DNA of 64,000 bases from Xenoacremonium recifei (lineage: Eukaryota > Ascomycota > Sordariomycetes > Hypocreales > Nectriaceae): the NCBI GenBank assembly GCA_012184525.1, contig WOFQ01000016.1, positions 558,001-622,000 on the forward strand. The letters run 5' to 3'. Below, in pieces: positions 25,601 to 34,288 of this stretch. Position 1 is the stretch's first letter, and the number at the start of each line of letters is the position of its first letter. The translations under genes and the position numbers were made by a program. The notes under the pieces were generated by a model. The model was not told the origin of the DNA. It was given only the letters and a program-made list of their open reading frames with translations, and made no database searches.

Positions 25601-26851
25601 CCCACCCCTTGCTTTTCTTGTCGAGACGTGCGTGTCAGAAGCAAAGCCCTGGCTCTCTCTGCCTGCGTGATACCCGACGGGAGGGAACGGACGGCCAGTC
25701 TTGCACTCTTCGACACCGTTTGAGGTCTCTTGCTCTTGACGCCCTCAGGTCGATGTCGCCGGTGAAGCCTACCTTTACCGGTTTGGGGCCTCACTGCAGC
25801 TTGCTGAGTTGGCCCAGTCATGATCCTGTTGGGCTCAGATGCTAAGACGCCTGCGTCCATCCGCCCCGTCGGGAGTGCGCCTGAGACGCTTTCCTCTCAA
25901 CTTCTCTGCGGCGGGATCCCTGTCTCGCTATCATGGATTCACATGGAGCCTGTCTGGGCTGGGACAATGATATCTTCCTTTGCAAGACACACGCCCCTCC
26001 CCCCTGTAAGAGGTACCTCGCAGTCCCGGAGTCTCGCTCCTTGTGCCATGTAGCGTCCGCGTCCCGTTCCCGTTCCCCAGGTTTTTTTTTTTCTTCTGGC
26101 CGCTCCCTCGCCCTGCCAATTGACTCGTCGGCTCTGCCCAACTCCCTGATGTGGCTTTTTCTGGCTGATGAGGCGCCCGTCCGTCCAGGTTGTTTCCATT
26201 CTTTTCACAGGCTCAGACCGTCTGGGATCCCGTCCGTTTTGTTTGCCCCGTCCCGTCAGGCTCCTCCTGCCTGCTCTTGCCTTCCAGCTGTTGCCCTGTT
26301 CCTTCCCTCTCCTGCCCTGCCCTTTAAATATCCGCCCTTCCTTCCTTCCCTCTCCCCGGACATTCCGTGACCGTAACTGCCTTCGCTTTCCTTTCCACGC
26401 CTTCCTCTTGACTGCTTATCTGCCCACACTCTCGCTGATATTTCTTCTTCCTCTTACACTCTCGCTGCCATCGACGTACTCTGTTGACTCTCTCCATACT
26501 GCCTTCATCTTTGTCATCTCTCGTCTCGCCATCATCCATCGTCAGCTCTGACCGCCCGCTGCAACAAAGGAAGGCACGCACTTACACCCGCCGCCTTGAA
26601 TCACGCACACCTGCAGCGCAATCGCCAGCTCTTGCCTCACCGATAATCCACATAATCCAACGGCCGCTGTTTGACCGACTTCGCCGCCTCTTATTAATCT
26701 CTGGCTCGCCATCATAAAGCATCAGACTTTTCCTCCTCTCGTGTTCGCATCGGTAGATTTCCGATTTACTTCTTCCCCAACAACTCTCCGGCGCAGCCAC
26801 TCTGGGCCTTCTCCATCAGAATACCCACAAATACACGCAAGCCGATCTCAT
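22607..26851. other. Long gene-poor region with promoter and leader of the 77-residue gene
   Basis: 4.2 kb without a supported gene. A 385-codon minus-strand open frame (25860-24703) has irregular, Arg/Ser/Pro-rich composition, no recognisable domain and no splice context, and I treat it as chance. Other features are TCTCG pentamer repeats near 25408-25432, a T tract near 26082, and from about 26230 a strongly C/T-rich tract containing TTTAAATA (about 26330), which looks like promoter and transcription start for the downstream small gene. Confidence 0.45.
26330..26337 (+). promoter_or_regulatory. TATA-like element before a pyrimidine-rich leader
   Basis: TTTAAATA sits inside a C/T-rich tract about 600 bp 5' of the 77-residue frame. 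The following sequence stays C/T-rich for about 200 bp, as in fungal core promoters. Inferred. Confidence 0.35.
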
Positions 26852-26925
26852 GTAAGTTGAAATAGAAACAAGGCAGCGACACATGCTCGAGGATGCGAGT
26901 TTCTGACAAGTCGCTCGTTTTTCAG
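26852..26925 (+). other. Probable 5'-UTR intron
   Basis: Donor GTAAGT at 26852, a CTGAC branch-like site near 26902 and acceptor TTTTTCAG ending at 26925, 16 nt before the ATG of the 77-residue frame. The signals are strong for a fungal intron, and the position places it entirely in the leader. Confidence 0.65.
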
Positions 26926-26941
26926 AATTCCCACCATCAAG

Positions 26942-27175
26942 ATGCCTAGCAGTCACGCTTCCGTTCCCCTCGTAGTCCCTACTCCCCAGCGGAGTATGCG
27001 ACTCCTCACCTCTCAGGACCTCTATACCAGCGTCAACGCCACGCTGACCAAGGACTTCCGACCCTCAACACCTATCCGTCACATTCAGGAAGACGACTAC
27101 ACCGTGCCCGCGCCTCCCCCGCCTAGTCCGGTCAGCTTCAGACCTGAGCATTGGACCGTTCCAGCCCGCCGTTAA
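26942..27175 (+). CDS. Small protein of unknown function, 77 residues
   Basis: Not recognised. The ATG is in a good context (ACCATCAAG before it) directly after a strong intron acceptor, and the frame ends at TAA 27173-27175. The protein is hydrophilic, with a Pro/Ser-rich start, a central stretch with LTSQDLYTSVNATL, an acidic EDD, a PAPPPPSP run and a terminal basic ARR. There is no signal peptide or membrane segment. The long upstream region, TATA-like site, long leader and leader intron look like those of an abundantly or conditionally expressed gene. It could be a conserved short fungal protein; the chance-ORF alternative is less likely because of the splice context. Confidence 0.6.
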   Translation: MPSSHASVPLVVPTPQRSMRLLTSQDLYTSVNATLTKDFRPSTPIRHIQEDDYTVPAPPPPSPVSFRPEHWTVPARR

Positions 27176-28430
27176 GCTGCGGCCCTGCATTCAATGCGCA
27201 GGACGCACAGCATGTCACAACTACGCCCGCACTCCGCCTACGCCCCCCGGAAACGATGGGGAGGCCGTAGCAGACTAGGGCACACACACATCGACGCTTT
27301 TCCTTACTTGAATTGATTGCTGCACATTGGCGTTGGACCGGAATTGATACTGGAGCGGTCTGGAGTCTCGAGGTGACAAGGCGGGCATGTATGGCTGGTA
27401 ATTGGAGTGATCAGGGTCCCTGACGAACACGGTTAAGACGGCGGCGACGCTGCACAGCTGAGGGAGGGCGCACGGCACCGGATTTCAAACACAAAAAGTC
27501 AAAGACTGTTTTTTCTTTCTTTTCATCTTACTGCTTCTTCTACTATGGCTATGGGCGGAAAGGACGCATATGCGAGCATTCGGGAATTTGTGCTTACTCT
27601 TGACTCCTTTATTCTATCACTTTCTTCTCTTCCAACCGCTGATGCAGTGATATTGCGAATCACACGTGAGATTGCCGTGATATAAAGCGACCGCTTTGAT
27701 AGGGCTTGGACCCGTGAGTCACTCTCGATCAGCGGTGTGCATGTGCGAAGCGGCCGACTTTGAGGCCTGCAGCGGAATGGGATCGGGGGTGATCAAATGT
27801 GACATCCGCAGCCACTCACCAGCGTCGCCCCAAAGCATTGACAATGTGCATCCAATAAGGACGAAATATCACAAGAGCTTGGGGCTTATTTACGGCTGAG
27901 CAGGCGCGTGTAGCTGCATCACAAGCCACCGCCGGGCAACACAGTTCAACGTCAAATCAACGGTCTAGGATAGCCGGGCGATCTTGTCCTCTGTGCTAGG
28001 TACTTGATATAGCCAACATCAGGAGGCGCACGACCCAAGGCCGGTAGTTACATGCACGGGATCGCCGCCGCGGTAACGGGGCACGGAAGCTAATCGTGAG
28101 AAGACATATGGCACGTAGGGCAAGGCGAGAGAGCAGCCGAGGTTCTGTATGACGGACGGACGCGGGTCAAAGAGTTGTTCAGGGATTAGATGGAGAAGCT
28201 TGGACAGGAGAGATGTGCCGGGACATGCCGCGGAGGTTGAAAGTCAATCCTGGTGCTCTTCCACGTGTTGTCGGGGTCGATCACGGCTGATGAGAGCAAG
28301 GTACAAGAGACTTGGAGACAGTGTGCCTGAGGTGACCTCTGTAAGTTGGCGCGCGCGGGGGGGCTAAACGCGGTCCAGCTAGAGCAGGTACCTTACCTCG
28401 GCCCTGTAGGTACCTTAGCGCGACCACTTT
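27176..28430. other. Intergenic region before the Cdt1 promoter
   Basis: 3' flank of the 77-residue gene and distal upstream region of Cdt1. I see no supported gene. Confidence 0.5.
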
Positions 28431-28474
28431 ACGCGTCCAGCGCCAGCAAACGCGCCCGTCGCGGTCCGACGCGT
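28431..28474 (+). promoter_or_regulatory. MluI cell-cycle box (MCB) cluster upstream of Cdt1
   Basis: ACGCGT occurs at 28431-28436 and 28469-28474, with another ACGCG core at 28450-28454. This puts three cores within 44 bp, about 210-260 bp before the ATG. The motif is the binding site of the MBF (Mbp1/Swi6, Cdc10) G1/S transcription factor in yeasts, and fission yeast cdt1 was named as a Cdc10-dependent transcript. MBF binding here is inferred. Confidence 0.7.
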
Positions 28475-28686
28475 CTTGACCCGCTTCGCTAAGGTATCTC
28501 CATCAGCGTTTCCCTTGACGACTGCACATACCAGCACTGAGCTTTCCAATTTCACCTTCATCCCGCCTTCCAGCATTCAACCCTGCGCCTTCTATACTCG
28601 ACAACCCGATCCAGCAGCGCTTTCCCACTGTCTAAACCGCTGCTTTACTACTCTCTTGTCTTCGACGCTCGATCCTTCTCTTCACG

Positions 28687-30102
28687 ATGCCTCGCCCGGC
28701 GACAAGGACCAGGGGCAGCGTCGCTGCCGCATCGCAGTCTATCAGCAGCTTCGCCCGCGTATCCAAAGGCCCTGCCTCCCTTGACGCCTCCATCAAGAAG
28801 TCCATCGTCGCAGCTGCGCCTGCATCGCGCAAGAGAAAGGCCGCCGACGATGAGGAGGAACACCCGCGACTGACACGGCGCACCGTCAGTTACCCGCCTA
28901 GTGACGACGAGCTGGCTGGCCCTGATCCCAGTCCCGTGAAGCGCACCTGTCGGCGGCAAGAACCCCAAGTACTTCAGCAACATCAGGCAGTGAAGAAGGT
29001 CGTCACTCGGGGGAAGAAGGTTGCAAAGGCAGAGCCGCGAAGGAGCCAAGTTGCCCATCGACCTGTTGAGACAACGGTTCTGGCGAAGGCGAAGCACCAG
29101 GGCAGGAAGGTCCAGACGAAGCTGGATGGAGCTTTCAAGAAGGTGGAGAAGCCTGCTCGGGTTGAAGAAACGGCACTGCCACCTCATCTGGCCGAGCTGG
29201 TAGACTTGCACAGGGCGTTCGTCAAGACCATTCTCATCCACATCGCCCACAGCGGCTCTGGGGCGCCGGTTGATGTCAAGGCCTTTCTGCCCAGCGTTAC
29301 TCGGTCGTGGGGGAAGCGCAATGTCACCATCGACGACATTCGACGGTGCATCGCCCTGCACACTGGCTCATCAGAAAACGATGCCTCGCCTTTCAGCATT
29401 GTCGACTATGGCCGCGGGAAGATCTGCATCGAGCATACTTCCAGCTCAGGCGCGCCCATTGTCCCGAAGACGCTTTACGCGCGCTTCCGTGCGAACCTGG
29501 AGGGCCTCTGTCGACAATCAGATCCCGAGGCCATGGCTGTCGACATCTCACTTGATAGCCTTTCCCTGAAGGACCTCCCGCACGCCAATATCGCCAAGGC
29601 TAGTGTGAAAGACCTTCCCCCGCTCCTCGCTAGAGGCAATCTCCTCGTCGAGGAATTCCAAAAACGCCCATCCCCAAAGGCCGCTCCCACGCCTACACTT
29701 GCGGACTCAAAGACCAGCCTCCTAGACCGCATCCGCCAAAAGGAGCTCGCCCGCGCAAACGGCCCCCTACCACCATCGAGCGCAGAACTTCGCCGCACGG
29801 CCGCACTCGCACGAGTTGAGGATGTTGCTGCGACCATCTCAATGCTCAGCTTGTCGACCCCGGTGTCACTGCCGCGCCAGGCGTTCACCATGGCAGTCAT
29901 CCTGGAGCGGTTGCGCGACTCGCTGCGCACGCCCATTTCGAAGGAGGAGGGCGCGGACTGTGTGCGGTTGATTGCGAGTGAGGTGGCGCCGGAGTGGCTG
30001 CGAGTAGTGACGATTGGAGGCAGAGATAATGTGGTTGTGCAGAGGGGAGGACAACCAGTGGACAGGGTAATTCGGGAACGTGTGCAGAAGCTTATGGGTT
30101 GA
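28687..30102 (+). CDS. CDT1: DNA replication licensing factor Cdt1
   Basis: Loads the Mcm2-7 helicase onto origins with ORC and Cdc6 in G1. A single exon of 471 residues. The N-terminus is basic and disordered, with an SPVK CDK-type site at 82-85 and a PIP-box-like QTKLDGAF at 143-150. A middle winged-helix domain follows (about 165-290: FVKTILIHIAH, ITIDDIRR-like VTIDDIRRCIAL). The C-terminal winged-helix region (about 350-471) contains SLLDRIRQKE, LRRTAALARVEDVAATISML and the SEVAPEWLRVV block of the Cdt1 C-terminal domain. Length is in the range of fungal Cdt1. The promoter carries an MCB cluster, which fits G1/S expression. Alternative identities are unlikely. Confidence 0.85.
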   Translation: MPRPATRTRGSVAAASQSISSFARVSKGPASLDASIKKSIVAAAPASRKRKAADDEEEHPRLTRRTVSYPPSDDELAGPDPSPVKRTCRRQEPQVLQQHQAVKKVVTRGKKVAKAEPRRSQVAHRPVETTVLAKAKHQGRKVQTKLDGAFKKVEKPARVEETALPPHLAELVDLHRAFVKTILIHIAHSGSGAPVDVKAFLPSVTRSWGKRNVTIDDIRRCIALHTGSSENDASPFSIVDYGRGKICIEHTSSSGAPIVPKTLYARFRANLEGLCRQSDPEAMAVDISLDSLSLKDLPHANIAKASVKDLPPLLARGNLLVEEFQKRPSPKAAPTPTLADSKTSLLDRIRQKELARANGPLPPSSAELRRTAALARVEDVAATISMLSLSTPVSLPRQAFTMAVILERLRDSLRTPISKEEGADCVRLIASEVAPEWLRVVTIGGRDNVVVQRGGQPVDRVIRERVQKLMG

Positions 30103-31315
30103 GTTTGTGAGGATCAAGGTGGGATACCCCCTGTTTGAGGACTTCTGTTGAGGTTTTGTTTGCGAGTGTTTGCATAGCATGGAGCATGGGTTGCATTTAC
30201 AGGGCAGGGATGGCACATTCACGGCGTACTGGAAAAACGTATTTGGTAGAAATCCTGTGTAGACGCAGGAAGCATTACTATTAGATCAGACAATGAATGA
30301 TACTTTGATGAAAGTAATAAGCTCCAATGCGATGTGAACATGGAATTGACAAGGTGGCACTGACTTTGAGTTTGATTTCTGAGTTAGGGAAATCAGAGAA
30401 ACCCTGTCCATTAGGCATTAGGTACCAAATGATCATGAAGTTGGATCAATCATGTCCATCACCTGATATTCAAGACGAATACGCAGAATTGGGCATTTAT
30501 CCCTATCCGACATCGAATTGCTTTTCCGATGGCCGCATCGGATAACGTGCATCCGTATCCAAGGGGGGCCGAGTCCGGCGCCGGAACGAGCCCTGATTGG
30601 CGCACTGGCCGCATCTCGGACGGTCAACCCCCGAAGAGCGGGTCCGGAGGATGGAGCACCGCTCCGGAAATGCCATTCCGCTAATTCGCAAGCCTCGAAT
30701 CCAAAAGCGATTGACAGCTTGGCGAGAGATTGCGTATATTGTGTGTGTACTTGTTAGATGGGCAATCGTCGGTGAAGTTCGAACCTCCGTGGGGATATGT
30801 AGTGAAGTGTGTTGCTGGGGGCAAACGCCGGGGAGAAAAACTTCACAGATCCATCGTGATGATAGAAGATCGCCCTCGGGAAACATTCTTCGGCTTCCCC
30901 CGACCGGGCCTAGCGCGGGCGTACCGCCTCCGTGAAGAGACTTCCCAGCTACGTAAAAGGCCATTTCCTGTCTCGCAGCCCGATGTTCGGTCCTATGGGA
31001 GTCATGCGCCCAATGTAGGGGTTCCGATTTCGAAGCTGTTGGTGGAAGATTGGGCATCCATGCGGAGTCTTAAGGGCGTGGCGTGGGATATAGATCCAGA
31101 CTTTTTCTTCCCGTTCTTCTCTCCACTACGGTGGCTTGTCTTTGACACTTCGAAACTGTAACGAGTGATGTTAATGCGCTGTTGGGATGCGCTGGTGGTT
31201 TTCGTGTATCATCATTCCTTCTAGACCTTCGTTCGTATAAAGAGGACGTTGTCCCTAGCACTGTTACTCGCTCACTTAGAATGACCCTGTCGTCGTTAAT
31301 ACCCATCACTCCACC
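30103..31315. other. Intergenic region, Cdt1 to MFS transporter
   Basis: 1.2 kb without a supported gene. It holds the Cdt1 3' flank and the transporter promoter. Confidence 0.5.
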
Positions 31316-33161
31316 ATGAAGACTACACCGAGCCAAGAAACGACGGACCGGCCCTCAAGCTCGTCCTCGAGCCGCACCGACGTCGCCTCACTCAACATCG
31401 AACCCATCCCAACCTCACGAGTGTACCAGACGGCCTCACACATCTCAGGCCCCGACGCCTTCGAGCCACAGACACCACAACCATACCACGAAATCGGCGA
31501 CGAGATCTACGAGAAGCTCTCGCAGCGGCGCAAGACCATCATCGTCACAGTGCTCTCCGCCTGCGCGTTCCTGTCGCCTGTGTCCAGCACTTCAGTGCTC
31601 GCTGCCACGCCCGAGGTCGCGGCCACCTACCACACCACCGGGAGCATCATCAACGTCAGCAATGCCGCCTACATGGCCTTCATGGGCTTCTCGCCGCTGT
31701 TCTGGGGGCCCATGACGCAGGTGTTTGGGCGACGGCCGGTAAGCCTGCTCGATTTGCTGCCGAGGACTTGTGCTTGAGGATCAATCTCATGGACACTGGC
31801 GGCTTTGGCGTCGAGAACGTTGCATACTGAGCTGTCTTGTCTAGATAACCTTGTTGACAGGGATTGTGTTCTTCCTACTGAGCCTGGCGACGGCTCTGGC
31901 GCCGAATCTTGCGTCCTTCTTCGTCTTCAGAGCTCTGTCGGCATTTGAAGGAACCGCCTTTATTCTCATTGGGCCTGCCTGCATAGGGTGAGTATCGACT
32001 ATTCAAATATCTGAACTGGGAATAACATGTCCGAATAGTGACATCTATAAACCTACCGAACGTGGAACAGCCATGGGTTGGTTCATGAGTGGCACCCTCG
32101 TCGGTCCCGCGTTTGGCCCCTTCCTGGGCGGCATCATCGTAACCTATTCGTCATGGAGAACCATCTTCTGGCTCCAGAGCGCACTCGCAGGCGTATGCGT
32201 GATTGCCATCTTCTTCCTGATCCCCGAGACCGGCCACCACCGAGGAATCGACGACTTAGTAGGCCAAACGGCGTGGCAGAAGTTCAAGGCCATCTGTCGC
32301 ATGGTCAACCCCTGGAAGGTGTTGCGGCTCTTCCGCTATCCGAACCTCATTCTGACTGCTGGGGCGAGCTCGTCGCTCACGTGGAATATGTACACGCTTC
32401 TCACGCCAATTCGATACGTGTTAAATCCTCGTTTCCACTTGGACTCGCCTATGCTCTCGGGGCTGTTCTACCTGGCGCCTGGCGTGGGATACTTGCTGGG
32501 TACCTTTGGGGGCGGCCGCTGGGCCGACTACACCGTCAAACACTGGATCAAGAAACGCGGAGGCGTGCGAGTACCAGAAGATCGGCTTCGTTCTGTCATG
32601 CCGTTCGTCGGGATCATTATCCCAGGCTCCATGCTCGTTTACGGATGGTCCGTGGAGAAGGCCGTCGGCGGGATCCCTGTGCCAGTCATTGCCATGTTCC
32701 TTCAGGGCGTTGCACAGCTGTTCTGCTTTCCGTCACTGAACACGTACTGCATTGACGTGATGCCTGGCCACGGACCCGAGGTCGCCGCAGCCAACTTCTT
32801 CACGCGGTACCTTGTAGGGTGCGTGGGAAGCGCCATAGTGTTGCCTGTGGTAGACGCAATAGGCGTCGGATGGTGGACGACCATCACGGTAGGCTTCATC
32901 CTCGTGTCCGCCGCGGGAACTTACGCTGCCATCCTCTGGGGCGGGAAGTGGAGAGAGAGGCTGGATGAGAAGCTGGATTGGCGTAGAGAAGAAATCCAGC
33001 GACAGAGAAAACTCGAGCTTGAGTTTGCGGCGCAAGCTCATAGAGACGAGGAAAAGGTGTCCGAAGCGGTTCTATCCAAAGCCTTGGCGAAGAAAGAGGA
33101 GGGCCGCGGACGAAGAGACGATGCACACGAGGATGAAGATACGGACAGGGAGACTATGTGA
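31316..33161 (+). CDS. MFS drug:H+ antiporter-type transporter (DHA1 family)
   Basis: Polytopic membrane transporter of 562 residues from exons 31316-31738, 31845-31987 and 32039-33161. A Ser/Thr-rich cytoplasmic N-terminus precedes the first helix (about residue 77). The loop after helix 2 carries a GPMTQVFGRRP version of the MFS signature. Helix 5 shows antiporter motif C (GTLVGPAFGPFLGG), which marks the 12-helix DHA1 group. A central loop contains KKRGGVRVPEDRL, followed by LSVMPFVG-like second-half helices. The C-terminal tail of about 55 residues is long, charged and helical. Substrate cannot be read from sequence; relatives export drugs, organic acids or polyamines. No biosynthetic cluster surrounds it; the next gene on the same strand encodes an F-box protein. 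Confidence 0.85.
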
Positions 33162-33490
33162 GGTAGGGAATAGAAAAAAAGAGGCAAAAATATGGTTTTG
33201 GGGAGCATGGCATAGACTTGGTAAAAGCGGGAAGGATACTTTTGGATTACTTGATCACGAACTAACAGATTGACATGATATGGAAGGATAAATAGGATCA
33301 TGGTAATAGGGAAAAATACATACAGAAAATAATTTTAATAGAGGCGTTGTGGCTTTCCAGGTTCTCGTCGTAAGGCTGTTATGGCCTTGACGGTCTCTCC
33401 TATATAATGGTCACTCTTACTCTTTCCTCTCTCTTTCAGTAGATTCTCCAGGTGCATCAAAGTCGTTCCTACTCCGAACTCACCGTCACT

Positions 33491-34288
33491 ATGTCTTCTA
33501 CGGGGCCTGACGAGAATGTGGCCGAACACCCTTCGCCGACACTAATACCTCGAGAGGAGGTCCCGAAATATCGACCATCAGGTCGACGTCTTGAAGATAG
33601 CTCTCTCGGTGCTCTCAATAGGCTCCCGGTAGAGCTCCTGGATATTGTGGTCAGCCATCTCGACCTTCAATCCCTCGTCCGGTTTTCTCAAGTATCCTTC
33701 GCCGGCAAGGATGCTGTTGGGCTCTTGTCAAAGTATCGCACCGTTGTGGTGCAAATCCCCGCGGTCTTGGATGCTCTCAGAAAGGCGAAGTTACTCCATC
33801 TCTATTCCCCGGCTTCTCTTCTCGATACGGTCTTTCCGAAGGGGGGGTCAGGTGCGTCGTGTACCAGGCACGCTAGAGACGCCCGTTACTTGGACCTCTT
33901 GGACGGCAAGATGGTCTGTACGAGATGTCTGGGAGACGCCACTTTGTTGAAGCCTTTGACAGCCATGGCAATTTTCAACCTTACGCCTGAGCAAATGAAG
34001 GGCATCCCTGTCTTGCGCTCCTTGGTACCTGCGAGACGTTCTCTGAATTTTCAAAAACAGAGGGTTCGTGTAGCTCTTGTCAAGCAATTCGTCAGCTTTA
34101 AGGACGTCTTACAACGAAGGGATGAGGTTCATGGAGGATCCGCGAAGTATATGAACCTAGGCTGGTGGATGCCATTTTTTGAACGGAGGTCAGCATGTGT
34201 CGAGGCTTTAAGGCCGCTTCTGCTTGGTCCAGCTTCGACCAGATGGGGTTTGCCAACGACGGACCGTTGGGGGCTGCGACCAGAGTAG
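33491..34288 (+). CDS. F-box protein
   Basis: 265-residue protein with an F-box near residues 38-75 (LGALNRLPVELLDIVVSHLD, then LVRFSQVS). Proteins with this motif normally bind Skp1 and bring substrates to SCF ubiquitin ligases. A Cys/His group follows (SCTRHARDARYLDL, then MVCTRC), a spacing seen in other fungal F-box proteins and possibly metal binding. The rest is helical and basic, with no LRR or WD repeats. I chose the ATG at 33491; the frame is open a little upstream but without another ATG. Single exon. Function and substrate are unknown. Confidence 0.72.
   Translation: MSSTGPDENVAEHPSPTLIPREEVPKYRPSGRRLEDSSLGALNRLPVELLDIVVSHLDLQSLVRFSQVSFAGKDAVGLLSKYRTVVVQIPAVLDALRKAKLLHLYSPASLLDTVFPKGGSGASCTRHARDARYLDLLDGKMVCTRCLGDATLLKPLTAMAIFNLTPEQMKGIPVLRSLVPARRSLNFQKQRVRVALVKQFVSFKDVLQRRDEVHGGSAKYMNLGWWMPFFERRSACVEALRPLLLGPASTRWGLPTTDRWGLRPE

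Noticed and set aside
24703..25860. 385-codon open frame on the minus strand
   Set aside because: Irregular Arg/Ser/Pro composition, no domain, no splice context, in a promoter-like region; GC-rich DNA gives such frames by chance.
30770..30795. AGTTCGAACCT, B-box-like
   Set aside because: T-stem pairs fail after two base pairs and there is no A-box at a suitable distance.
31316..34288. Possible drug-resistance or metabolite cluster (MFS plus neighbours)
   Set aside because: The transporter is next to Cdt1 and an F-box gene, and the P450 is 9 kb away with unrelated genes between; no backbone enzyme is present.
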